Under the pieces are notes generated by a model. That model was not told the origin of the DNA, made no database searches, and was given only the letters and a program-made list of their open reading frames with translations. Source: Geodermatophilus africanus (GTDB lineage Bacteria > Actinomycetota > Actinomycetes > Mycobacteriales > Geodermatophilaceae). Taken from it: a stretch of 64,000 bases of DNA. Location of the stretch: positions 62,001 through 126,000 of the forward strand of contig NZ_FNOT01000010.1 in the NCBI RefSeq assembly GCF_900107105.1, written 5' to 3'. Both the position numbers and the translations under genes were made by a program. Shown piece by piece: positions 44,338 to 52,335 of the stretch. Position 1 is the stretch's first letter, and every line of letters starts with the position of its first letter.

Positions 44338-45290
44338 ACCCGGCTCCGCTCGGCGAGGGTGTTGACCAGGGCGGCGGCGGTCGCGGCGTCGTCGACGGTC
44401 ACGAGGAAGCGGGACCCGTCGGCGAGCTCCAGGTCCAGCGCCTCGCCGCTGCGGAGGAGGACCGCCGTCCGCTCGCCGCGCACCCGCAGCCCCCAGCCGC
44501 CGAGCTTCCGGGCGCGGACGTCGGACCGCCCGGCGCGGACCACACGGGTGAGCGGCACGTGCACGCGGGGGCGCGGGAGGAGGGTCGGGCGCGCGCTGAC
44601 CCCGGTGTGGTCGACGGTGACCCGCACGGAGGCGGTGGGGGCCAGCGCGGCCGCCACGACCAGTGCCGGGACACCTGCGGTCGGGCCGGCGACGACGGCC
44701 AGCGCGACGCCCAGCCCGGCCAGCACCACGGCACCGGCCAGCACTGGCGGCGCCACCACCACGCGCGTCCACACGGCCCGGGTGCCCTCGGGCAGCTCGA
44801 CCCGGGGCGCGTCCGGCGGTGGGGACTGCCGGGCCTCGGCCGGAGCGGGGCCCCGCGCGAGGGCCCACCCCAGCAGGCTGCCGCCGCCCAGCGCCACGAG
44901 CACGAGCGGGAGCAGCCACCTGGGCGCCGGCTCGCCCAGCAGGGTGCCGCGGTCGAGGCTGGTGGCGAGGAGCGCTCCGGCGCCTGCCGCCAGCAGCGCG
45001 GCCGACCCGGTCGCGGCCGTCGCGACGAGTCGCAGCCCGGCCGGGTTCCGGCGCACGTCGCGGGCCAGCAGACCCCACAGCAGGGTCAGCCCGGCGCCGA
45101 CGGCGAGCGCCGCCGCCGCGAACGCCCCGACGGACGCGACGGCGTCGACGACGCCGTCGGGTCCGACGTGCGAGGCCACCCCCGCGGGGAAGCGGTCGCG
45201 CCAGGCCAGCGCAGCGAGGGCCACCGACCCCGTCGCCAGGAGGGGGGACCACGGGACGACCCTGACCGAGCGCTGCACCACGACCTCCAC
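44331..45290 (-). CDS. DUF1648-like membrane protein with C-terminal PH-like domain
   Basis: The 319-residue protein has about six helices: WSPLLATGSVALAALAW followed by a RFPAGVASHVGPDGVVD loop, which is typical of DUF1648, then further helices. After about residue 215 comes a soluble domain (SVRVTVDHTGVSARPTLLPRPRVHVPLTRVVRAGRSDVRARKLGGWGLRVRGERTAVLLRSGEALDLEL) resembling bacterial PH-like domains. It forms a two-gene unit with the GntR regulator. It may be an envelope protein responding to lantibiotic-type or membrane stress, as YtrA targets do, but that is inference. Confidence 0.65.
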   Translation of the reverse strand: MEVVVQRSVRVVPWSPLLATGSVALAALAWRDRFPAGVASHVGPDGVVDAVASVGAFAAAALAVGAGLTLLWGLLARDVRRNPAGLRLVATAATGSAALLAAGAGALLATSLDRGTLLGEPAPRWLLPLVLVALGGGSLLGWALARGPAPAEARQSPPPDAPRVELPEGTRAVWTRVVVAPPVLAGAVVLAGLGVALAVVAGPTAGVPALVVAAALAPTASVRVTVDHTGVSARPTLLPRPRVHVPLTRVVRAGRSDVRARKLGGWGLRVRGERTAVLLRSGEALDLELADGSRFLVTVDDAATAAALVNTLAERSRVC

Positions 45291-45293
45291 GTT

Positions 45294-45333
45294 GTTTGAG
45301 TTTCGCTATAACAAGTATGGCGCAACGACAGGG
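45294..45333 (-). promoter_or_regulatory. AT-rich promoter/operator of the DUF1648-GntR unit
   Basis: This is the most AT-rich stretch of the neighbourhood. On the minus strand TGTCGT (45333-45328), 17 nt, then TATAGC (45310-45305) fit a promoter ending 15 nt before the GTG. The overlapping ATACTTGTTAT is an imperfect palindrome suitable for autoregulation by the GntR protein. Confidence 0.45.
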
Positions 45334-45410
45334 TGTCGGCAAGCACCGGCCCTGGCCGCCCGCCGGCCGGCTGCGCCAGAGTGGGCCGCCACCGACCCCG
45401 AGGAGCGTCC

Positions 45411-46433
45411 ATGGCCCGGCCGTCCACCGTCCGCGGCGTGCTGGCTTTCCTGCGGGCTGGGGACCTCCGTGCCCGGCTGCGGGTGACGCGCGACGGCCGG
45501 GCCGCCGTCCGGCTGAACACCGGCGCGGCGGCGCTGCGCACCGGGGTGCTCGACGTCCTCGCCGGTGGTCCGGCCGCGACGTCCGAGCTGGCCCGGCGGC
45601 TGGGCACGCCCGAGGAGGACCTGCTGGCGGCCTTCCAGCGGGTCCTCGCCGCCGGCGGGCTGGTGCGCGAGGACCGCGGCCGGTGGTCGCTGACCGCAGG
45701 TGGGCGCGCCCTCGTGGACGACGACCTGGTGCGGGCGTCCCACGAGGCGTTCGCCGGCTTCCACACGGGCCTCTACCGGGAGCTCGGCCCGCTGCTGGCC
45801 GGCGGTCCGCGGCGGCGGGACGTCGTCGAGGAGGGCGGGGTGATCGCCCGGGTCTCGGCGGCCTTCGAGCCGTTCGTCGACCAGGTCCTGCGGGAGACGG
45901 TGGCGGCGGTCGCCCCACGGCGGGTGCTGGACGTGGGCTGCGGCGCGGGGCTGCAGCTGGCCGCGATGCTGGAGGCTGCACCCGGCGCGGAGGGCGTGGG
46001 GGTCGACACGGACGCCGACGCCGCCGTCCTGGCTGAGCGGACGCTGGCCGACCGGGGGCTGACCGGGCGGGCGCGGGTCCGCCGGGGTGACGCCCGGGAC
46101 CTGGCCGGCGGCGCGGAGGCCCCGTTCGACCTCGTGCTGCTGGCCAACGTCGTCTACTACGTGCCGGTCGGGGAGCGGGTCCCCCTGCTGCGCTCGCTCG
46201 CCCGGCTGCTCACCCCTGGGGGCGTCCTCCTGGTCGTGACCACGGCTGCGACGCCGCAGCTGACCAGCCGGCACTTCGACCTGCTGCTGCGCGCGCAGGA
46301 GGGGGCGATGGAGCTGCCGGACGTCGACGTGCTGGTCGGTCAGCTGCGCGGGGCGGGACTCGAACCGGCCCCACCACGGCGGATCGCGCCCGGCATGCCG
46401 CTGGTCGCGGTCCCCGCCGTCCGCCCCACCTGA
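45411..46433 (+). CDS. Class I SAM-dependent methyltransferase with N-terminal winged-helix-like region
   Basis: The 340-residue protein has an N-terminal helical, winged-helix-like part (LRTGVLDVLAGGPAATSELARRLGTPEEDLLAAFQRVLAAGGLV, residues 42-85) as in O-methyltransferases of the dimerisation-domain type. A Rossmann methyltransferase domain follows, with VLDVGCGAGLQLAAML (motif I), VGVDTDADAAVL and FDLVLLANVVYYV. Its substrate is unknown. It is followed by repeat R8 and a convergent CrtI-type desaturase gene, so carotenoid or quinone methylation could be considered but is not shown. Confidence 0.8.
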   Translation: MARPSTVRGVLAFLRAGDLRARLRVTRDGRAAVRLNTGAAALRTGVLDVLAGGPAATSELARRLGTPEEDLLAAFQRVLAAGGLVREDRGRWSLTAGGRALVDDDLVRASHEAFAGFHTGLYRELGPLLAGGPRRRDVVEEGGVIARVSAAFEPFVDQVLRETVAAVAPRRVLDVGCGAGLQLAAMLEAAPGAEGVGVDTDADAAVLAERTLADRGLTGRARVRRGDARDLAGGAEAPFDLVLLANVVYYVPVGERVPLLRSLARLLTPGGVLLVVTTAATPQLTSRHFDLLLRAQEGAMELPDVDVLVGQLRGAGLEPAPPRRIAPGMPLVAVPAVRPT

Positions 46434-46445
46434 CCGTTCCCGGGC

Positions 46446-46502
46446 GGCCCCCGTGCAGGGGCCCGCCACGACCGTGCGAGCGGTGGGGGGCTGGGGGTCC
46501 TC
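46446..46502 (-). repeat. Dispersed 57-nt repeat between convergent genes (R8)
   Basis: On the minus strand the desaturase stop TGA is followed by AC and then GAGGACCCCCAGCC, CACCGCTCGCACGGTCGTGG and CCCTGCACGGGGGCC. It is exactly 57 nt. Confidence 0.8.
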
Positions 46503-46504
46503 GT

Positions 46505-48007
46505 TCACCCCGGTCCGACGAGGCCCGCGACGATCTCCGCCGACAGCGCCACCAGCGGCAGGCCGCCACCGGGGTGCGACGAGCCGCCGACGAGGAACAG
46601 CCCCGGCACGGGCGAGGCGTTGGCCGGGCGCAGGAACGCCGCGCGAGCGCCGTTGCTCGACGTCCCGTAGATCGAGCCGCCGACGCTGCGGGTGTCGCGC
46701 TCGAGGTCGGCCGGCGTCCGGACGACGCACCAGCGCACCCGGTCGCGGACGTCCAGCCCGCGGCGGGCCAGCACGTCGAGCACCTGCTGCGCGTACCGGT
46801 CGGCCAGCCCGGGGGCGTTCCAGTCCACCCCGCCGGCCGGGTCGTGCCGAGGCGCGTTCACCAGCACGAACCACGACTCGCTGTCGTCGTCGGGACGGGT
46901 CGCCGGGTCGTCGGGGGCGCTCACGTACACGGTGGGGTCGGCGACGGGCTGCGGGGCGCCGCGGTGCCGGCCGACGCCGAAGACCGCGTCGAACTCGGCG
47001 TCGTAGTCGTCGGGGAACAGCACGGTGTGGTGCGCCAGCCCCGGCGTCCGCCCGCGCAGCGCGAGCAGCAGCACGAACCCCGAGAGCGACGGCGTGCTGC
47101 GGGTCAGGTCGCGGCGCACCCGCCGGGTCGGGCGCGAGGCGGGCAGCAGGTCGGCGTACAGCGTCGCGGCGTCCGCCCCCGAGACCACGACGTCGGCCCG
47201 CAGCACCTCCCCGTCGGCCAGCCGCACCCCGGCGACGCGGCCGCCCTCGACCAGCACCCGCTCGACGGGGGTCCCGGTGCGGACGACGGCGCCCCGCTCG
47301 ACCGCCCGCACGGCCACCGCCTCGCCCAGCCGGCGCAGCCCGCCGCGCACGTACCAGGAGCCGAACCGCTGCTCGACGTACGGCACGGTCGCGAGCACCG
47401 CAGGGGCGCGCCGCGGGTCGGAGCCGGAGTAGGTGGCGTAGCGGTCGAGCAGCGTGCGCAGCCGCGGATCGGGCAGGTACGCCGTCCCCAGGCCGCGCAG
47501 CGTGCGCCACGGCGCGACCGTCGCGACGTCGGAGCCGCTGCGGGCCAGCCGGGCCAGCGTGGCCCCGCCGGCCAGCGGGGAGCGCAGGAACGGCTGCTCG
47601 GTCACCCGCCACATCGCCGCGGCCCGCGCCATCAGCGCCGCCCACGAGGCGCCGGCCCCCGCCCCCAGCGCGGCGTCCAGCGCGCCGGGGATCGCGGTGG
47701 CCCCGCCGGGCACGGACAGCGGCGTGCCGTCGGCGAAGCGGTAGGCGACGGCGGGGTCCAGGCGGACGAGGTCGACGGCGTCCTCGAGCGGCCCGCCGGT
47801 GGCCGCGAACAGGTCGCGGTAGAGCTGGGGCAGGGTGACCAGGCTCGGCCCGGTGTCGAAGCCGTGCCCGTCCCGGGCGTACCAGCCCAGCTTGCCGCCG
47901 ACCTGCGGCGCCTGCTCGAGCACGGTCACCGCGTGGCCCAGGGCGGCCAGCCGGGCCGCCGCCGCCAGGCCGCCGAGGCCGGCGCCCACCACCGCCACCC
48001 GCGCCAC
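46505..48007 (-). CDS. Phytoene desaturase-family FAD oxidoreductase (CrtI type)
   Basis: The 500-residue protein starts with a dinucleotide-binding motif ([38 protein letters not shown]) and [11 protein letters not shown], typical of CrtI/Crt[47 protein letters not shown] and the C-terminal [26 protein letters not shown] are standard for bacterial carotenoid desaturases. It would dehydrogenate phytoene or a related carotenoid at the membrane. No phytoene synthase gene is in the window, so its exact step is open. GTG 48007 is chosen at the start of homology within a longer open frame. Confidence 0.8.
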   Translation of the reverse strand: MARVAVVGAGLGGLAAAARLAALGHAVTVLEQAPQVGGKLGWYARDGHGFDTGPSLVTLPQLYRDLFAATGGPLEDAVDLVRLDPAVAYRFADGTPLSVPGGATAIPGALDAALGAGAGASWAALMARAAAMWRVTEQPFLRSPLAGGATLARLARSGSDVATVAPWRTLRGLGTAYLPDPRLRTLLDRYATYSGSDPRRAPAVLATVPYVEQRFGSWYVRGGLRRLGEAVAVRAVERGAVVRTGTPVERVLVEGGRVAGVRLADGEVLRADVVVSGADAATLYADLLPASRPTRRVRRDLTRSTPSLSGFVLLLALRGRTPGLAHHTVLFPDDYDAEFDAVFGVGRHRGAPQPVADPTVYVSAPDDPATRPDDDSESWFVLVNAPRHDPAGGVDWNAPGLADRYAQQVLDVLARRGLDVRDRVRWCVVRTPADLERDTRSVGGSIYGTSSNGARAAFLRPANASPVPGLFLVGGSSHPGGGLPLVALSAEIVAGLVGPG

Positions 48008-48078
48008 GCCGCCACGGTACGGCGGCGCGCTGACGACCCCCGGGTGCAACCCCTCGGCACCCCGCCCGGGGGACGGCC

Positions 48079-49752
48079 TCAGCGCGGGACGGCGAGGGCC
48101 AGGACGGCGAGGTCGTCGGCCTCGTACCGGGAGTCGCGCAGTCGTTCCTCGACCGCGGCGGTGATGGCCTCGACGGTCGCCTCCGCGTCCCCGCAGCCCC
48201 CGGCGAGCACCCGGCACAACCCGTCCTCGCCGAACTGGACGCCGGCGTCGTCGCGGGCCTCGGTGACCCCGTCGGTGTAGAGCACCAGGGTCGACCCGGG
48301 GGGCAGCCCCACCTCGACCACCGGGACGTCGAGGTCCGCGGCGATGCCCAGCGGCCGGCCGGGCGCCCCGATCTCCCGCGGGCCCTCGGGGTCGACCAGC
48401 ACCGGCAGCGGGTGCCCGGCCACGCCGACGCTCGCGCAGACGCCGTCCGGACCAGGGGAGAGCACCAGGCAGCAGGCGGTGACGAAGCGCAGCGGGCCGT
48501 CGGTCTGGGCGCGCAGCAGCGCTTCGTTCACCGCGCGCAGCACCTCGGCCGGGCCGGCGGTCGTCTCGGCCGCCGGGCTCGCCGCCGCCCGGGCGGTGTG
48601 CCGGGTCAGTGCCGTGACGGCCGCGGCCTCGGCGCCGGTGCCGCAGACGTCGGCGATGAGCACCAGCCAGCGGCCGTCGGGCAGCGGCATGACGTCGTAG
48701 GTGTCCCCGCCGACGAGTCCGGCGCCGCCGCCGGGCCGGTAGCGGGCGGCCAGCTCGACGCCGCGGATGGCCGGCAGGTGTGAGGGCAGCAGGCTGCGCT
48801 GCAGCGTCTCGGCGAGCTGCCGGACCTCCGACTCGGCGCGCAGCCGGCCCAGGAACTGGCCGATCTGCCGGCCGGCGTGAGCCAGCACGTCGAGCAGCTC
48901 GGCCGGCACCGGCCGCTCCTCCCGGGAGAACAGCTCGCACACCGCGAGCAGCTCGTCACCGTGCACCACGGGAAAGGCCACGCCGCTGCGGATCCCGTCG
49001 GCGCGCGCAGCCTCGGCCCGGAGGAAGGTCGGGTCCTCCCACAGGTTCCCGACGGCCACGGGCGACCGGCGGGTCCAGACCAGGCCCGGGAGGCCCGTGC
49101 CACGGCGGAATCGCTGCGCGCGGGATGCGGCGTGCAGGGCGCCCGGCTCCTGGTCGGGCGCGGTCCATGTGCCGACGTGGGACAGGCTGCCGGTCGTCCG
49201 ATCGGGCTGCCAGAGCGTCGCGGTGTCCCAGTCCAGCTCGGTGCACAACGTCGGCAGCAGGTCGCGGAAGGCGACGTCGGCGTCGCGGGCCTCGGTGAGC
49301 GCCGCGGTCACCCGTAGCGTCGCGGCGAGGTAGCGGCTGACCTCGAACTGCCGCTCCAGCAGGATCGTCGTGCTCGCGTCCCGCAGGACGGCTACCACGA
49401 GGGGGTCGCCTGCCACCGGGGCCGGGTGCCGCAAGCGCGAGAGGGTGAGGTCGATAGGGACCTCGTGACCGTCGGCGTGCAGAGCGGGCACCTGCGTCGT
49501 GGACCCCACGAGTTTGCCCTCACCGGTCTCGCGGTAGCGCGAGAATCCGGCGCCGTGACCGGAGCGGAGCCGTTCCGGCATGAGCACCGTCAGGGACCGC
49601 CCCAGCAGGGCCTCCGGGCGGTGCCCGAGCAGCCCCTGGACCGCCCCGTTGACGTAGGCGATCCGACCGTCCCGGTCGGCGACGACCACGGTGTCGGGCA
49701 GCGCGGCCAGCAGGGCCGGCGCTGTCACTGCGGCGTCGTACTCGGACAGCAT
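48079..49752 (-). CDS. PAS-GAF-SpoIIE (PP2C-type) protein phosphatase
   Basis: The 557-residue protein has a PAS domain ([40 protein letters not shown], about residues 20-60), a GAF domain (residues 150-300, [34 protein letters not shown]) and a C-terminal SpoIIE/PP2C phosphatase: [31 protein letters not shown] and [16 protein letters not shown] with its metal-binding Asp residues. Such proteins usually dephosphorylate anti-anti-sigma factors to activate a stress sigma factor. No partner is encoded next to it. LCxxxC or haem-binding features were not obvious. Confidence 0.9.
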   Translation of the reverse strand: MLSEYDAAVTAPALLAALPDTVVVADRDGRIAYVNGAVQGLLGHRPEALLGRSLTVLMPERLRSGHGAGFSRYRETGEGKLVGSTTQVPALHADGHEVPIDLTLSRLRHPAPVAGDPLVVAVLRDASTTILLERQFEVSRYLAATLRVTAALTEARDADVAFRDLLPTLCTELDWDTATLWQPDRTTGSLSHVGTWTAPDQEPGALHAASRAQRFRRGTGLPGLVWTRRSPVAVGNLWEDPTFLRAEAARADGIRSGVAFPVVHGDELLAVCELFSREERPVPAELLDVLAHAGRQIGQFLGRLRAESEVRQLAETLQRSLLPSHLPAIRGVELAARYRPGGGAGLVGGDTYDVMPLPDGRWLVLIADVCGTGAEAAAVTALTRHTARAAASPAAETTAGPAEVLRAVNEALLRAQTDGPLRFVTACCLVLSPGPDGVCASVGVAGHPLPVLVDPEGPREIGAPGRPLGIAADLDVPVVEVGLPPGSTLVLYTDGVTEARDDAGVQFGEDGLCRVLAGGCGDAEATVEAITAAVEERLRDSRYEADDLAVLALAVPR

Positions 49753-49814
49753 CCCCTCACCTCATCACCCCGGGGTTGCACACAGAGTCGCACACGTTGT
49801 GTCAGTGACCCAGC

Positions 49815-49850
49815 ACGGCCCGTCGACAGGTCGACACGGAAACGGGCCGT
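49815..49850 (-). terminator. Hairpin downstream of the photolyase-like gene
   Basis: ACGGCCCGT (49815-49823) pairs with ACGGGCCGT (49842-49850); an inner GTCGAC repeat can extend the structure. It begins 5 nt after the splB-like stop on the minus strand. Confidence 0.5.
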
Positions 49851-49854
49851 TGCG

Positions 49855-50958
49855 TCAGAACGCGTAGCGGATGCGCAGCCACGGCGCGTGCGCGGCGACG
49901 AGCTCCTGCACCCGGGTCACACCGGCGCGCTTGACGTCGTTGCGGTAGCGCACGTTCCAGCTGCCGTTCTGGCTGCGCTTGGGCTGCTGCAGGTCCGGCC
50001 GCCAGAGCAGCTGCTCGGCCCTGGGGTGCCAGCCGAGGTTGACCTGGTGCAGGTCCCGGTTGTGGGTCAGCAGGATGACCTCGGCGGCGGCCTGGGCCTT
50101 GGCGGCGGGGGAGAGCTCGTCGTCCAGCCGGCGCAGCAGCTGCGCCCAGTCGGCCTCCCAGCCCTCGCGGAGGACGACGGGGGAGAGGTTGAGGTGCACC
50201 TCGTAGCCGGCCTCCACGAAGTCGTCCACCGCCGCGATCCGCTCGGCAACCCGGCTGGTGCGGATGTCGAGCACCTTGGCGTCGTCCTCGGGCATCACCG
50301 AGAAGCGGATGCGGGTGCGGCCCCGCGGGTCGAGCTCGAGCAGCTGCCGGTTGACGTACTTGGTGGCGAAGGAGGCCTTGGCCGTCGGCAGCTCGGCGAA
50401 GGTCGCGACCAGGTCGGCGACGTTGTCGCTGACCAGCGCGTCGACCGAGCAGTCGCTGTTCTCGCCGAGGTCGTACACCCAGGCCTCGGGATCGCACTGG
50501 TCGGGCTCGGTCTTGGGGCCCTGCCGGGCGACGTGCCGGCGCAGGTAACCGGAGATCTGCTCGATGTTGGTGAAGACGGTGATCGGGTTGGCGTAGCCCT
50601 TCTGCCGCGGGACGTAGCAGTACGCGCAGGCCATGGCGCAGCCGTTCGCCGTCGAGGGGGCGATCCAGTTCGCCGAGCGGCCGTTGGGCCGGGCGGTCAG
50701 CGACTTCTTGACGCCGAGCACCAGCGTCTCGGACTTCACGCGCACCCAGCGCTCGACGTTGCCCTCGTTGCCGTGCAGCTCCGGGATCTTCCAGTGCGAG
50801 GGCACCTCGACCACGTCTGCGCCGGGGAAGCGGGCCAGCACCTGCTGTCCGCGGGGGGAGGCGAGGGCGGCGGGCTCGGCGTAGACCTGGCGGACCTGCA
50901 GCAGGCGGGACAGGTCATCGGAGGGGGCGGGGGACGACGAGGCGGCAGGGCTTCCCAC
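49855..50958 (-). CDS. splB: Spore photoproduct lyase family radical SAM protein
   Basis: The 367-residue protein has the radical SAM motif CAMACAYCYV (Cx3Cx2C, around residue 115), preceded by ANWIAPSTANG and followed by YANPITVFTNIEQI, as in SplB proteins. ENSDCSVDALVSDN offers a cysteine at about the place of the hydrogen-donor Cys141 of the Bacillus enzyme. SplB repairs the spore photoproduct thymine dimer in endospores, and this organism type makes none, so a role in UV or desiccation damage repair or another substrate is likely. GTG 50958 is used; the C-terminus (WLRIRYAF) is intact. Confidence 0.85.
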   Translation of the reverse strand: MGSPAASSSPAPSDDLSRLLQVRQVYAEPAALASPRGQQVLARFPGADVVEVPSHWKIPELHGNEGNVERWVRVKSETLVLGVKKSLTARPNGRSANWIAPSTANGCAMACAYCYVPRQKGYANPITVFTNIEQISGYLRRHVARQGPKTEPDQCDPEAWVYDLGENSDCSVDALVSDNVADLVATFAELPTAKASFATKYVNRQLLELDPRGRTRIRFSVMPEDDAKVLDIRTSRVAERIAAVDDFVEAGYEVHLNLSPVVLREGWEADWAQLLRRLDDELSPAAKAQAAAEVILLTHNRDLHQVNLGWHPRAEQLLWRPDLQQPKRSQNGSWNVRYRNDVKRAGVTRVQELVAAHAPWLRIRYAF

Positions 50959-51016
50959 GCCCGGTACAGCACCAGGTGTCCGTGGGGTGTTCCGGCTGGT
51001 CGGCGCGCCGGACGGG

Positions 51017-51682
51017 TCAGCAGCCGGTGGACGGCGAGGGCAGCGGCCCTGGGGCGGGCCACAGCCGGCCGGTCACCGTCCCGACGAGCGAGGAGACCGG
51101 TACCGGGCCGAAGGCACGCGAGTCGACCGAGCCGTCGCGGGAGTCGCTGAGCAGGAACAGCTGGCCGTCGGGCACCGTCACCGGCCCGAACCAGACCCCG
51201 TCGAGACGGGCCGGGTCGATCGCCGGCTCGCAGACCGCCGTCCCGTCGACGACCAGGACGCCGTCCTCGATGGCCACCTCGTCGCCGCCCAGCGCGACCG
51301 CCCGCTTGACCAGCATCCCCTCGCCCAGCGGGTCGGTCACCGCGACGACGTCGCCGCGCTCCACCGGCCCCTGCCCGTGCCGCACGAGCAGCAGGTCACC
51401 GGGCGCGACGGTCGGCGTCATGCTGTCGGAGTGCACCCGCATCGGCTGCACCGGGAGCAGGCCGGAGGTCGCCGCCACCAGGAGCAGCGACGTCCCGGCG
51501 GCCAGCCACAGGGCGGCGTCGCGGAGCCGCCGCCAGTGCCGACCGCCGGAGCCGGAGCCGGCTCCGGCGGTCGGCACTGGGGCCGCCCCGGCACGGGGGG
51601 TCTCGTGCCGGGGGGAGCCGCCGCGGTCCCTGGTGCGGGGGTCACCGGGGACCGCGGCGGCAGTTCGGGGGGCGGTCCTCAC
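51017..51682 (-). CDS. S26 family signal peptidase with hairpin-encoded N-terminal extension
   Basis: The 221-residue protein has a membrane helix (LWLAAGTSLLLVAATSGLLPV, around residues 62-82), then the type I signal peptidase catalytic Ser in MRVHSDSMTPTVAPGDLLLV and the Lys in GMLVKRAVALGGDEVAI. LFLLSDSRDGSVDSRAFGPV is box E. The first 55 residues, rich in Gly, Arg, Thr and Pro, are encoded by three successive strong hairpins (51534-51661). GTG 51682 overlaps the stop of the upstream membrane protein gene (GTGA). The operon also contains a secreted multicopper oxidase, so processing of a local product is possible. Confidence 0.8.
   Translation of the reverse strand: MRTAPRTAAAVPGDPRTRDRGGSPRHETPRAGAAPVPTAGAGSGSGGRHWRRLRDAALWLAAGTSLLLVAATSGLLPVQPMRVHSDSMTPTVAPGDLLLVRHGQGPVERGDVVAVTDPLGEGMLVKRAVALGGDEVAIEDGVLVVDGTAVCEPAIDPARLDGVWFGPVTVPDGQLFLLSDSRDGSVDSRAFGPVPVSSLVGTVTGRLWPAPGPLPSPSTGC
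51534..51661. repeat. Three adjacent hairpins inside the signal peptidase 5' coding region
   Basis: Stem 1: 51534-51555 with 51560-51581, 22 bp perfect, 4-nt loop. Stem 2: CCCCGGCACG 51587-51596 with 51604-51613, 10 bp. Stem 3: GCCGCCGCGGTCCC 51617-51630 with 51648-51661, 14 bp. All are within the open reading frame. Confidence 0.85.
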
Positions 51683-52335
51683 CCGAGGACGCCGGTGAGC
51701 CAGAGCAGCCACGCCGCCCCGCCCAGGGCGAGCAGGCCGTTGAGTGCGCGGCCCCGCCAGGACGCCGGCAGCAGGGCCGCCAGCGCGGCGACGCTGAGCA
51801 GCTCGGCGGCGACCACGGCGGTGCCTACCGCCTCGGGGCCGTGCCCGCCGGCAGACGTCGGGAGCCCGTCCATCGCCACGGGCCCGGCGGCGCCCAGCGG
51901 CATGCCCTGGGCGAACTCGACGCCGGTCAGCGGGTCGATCGCGGTGGTCACCCGGCCGGGGACGTCGTGCTCGTGCCCGGCCGTTCCGGCGTCGTGCACC
52001 GCGAAGGCGTCCAGCAGCCCGGTCGTGTGCGCGAGGACGTAGAGAACGAGCAGCGCCACCGTGCCCAGCAGCGCTCCGGCGACCGGTACGCGACCCGGGC
52101 GGGTGCCGGCCCAGGCGCCGAGGACCAGCCAGGCGGCCAGCCCGGCCTGGGCCAGCGCCGTCAACAGGAAGAAGCCGACCGCCAGCTGACCCGCGGACAG
52201 GTGGTCGACCGCGGCGGCCACGTGCAGCCCGCCGGCCGCGGCCAGGCCCAGGGCCGCGGCCAGCTGCCATGTGGGGGTGCTGCGGCGGGACCGCAGCACC
52301 TCCCGGGGCGCCGGGGCGGGGGCGAGGGCGGTCAC
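51679..52335 (-). CDS. Polytopic membrane protein between the multicopper oxidase and signal peptidase
   Basis: The 218-residue protein has about six helices: LAAALGLAAAGGLHVAAAVDHLSAGQLAVGFFLLTALAQAGLAAWLV, then VAGALLGTVALLVLYVLAHTTGLLDAF, and two near the C-terminus. His-rich loops (HDAGTAGHEHDVPG and GGHGPEAVG) could handle a metal such as copper. GTG 52335 overlaps the oxidase stop, and its own stop overlaps the signal peptidase start, giving a tightly coupled three-gene operon. I do not recognise a named family. Confidence 0.6.
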   Translation of the reverse strand: MTALAPAPAPREVLRSRRSTPTWQLAAALGLAAAGGLHVAAAVDHLSAGQLAVGFFLLTALAQAGLAAWLVLGAWAGTRPGRVPVAGALLGTVALLVLYVLAHTTGLLDAFAVHDAGTAGHEHDVPGRVTTAIDPLTGVEFAQGMPLGAAGPVAMDGLPTSAGGHGPEAVGTAVVAAELLSVAALAALLPASWRGRALNGLLALGGAAWLLWLTGVLG

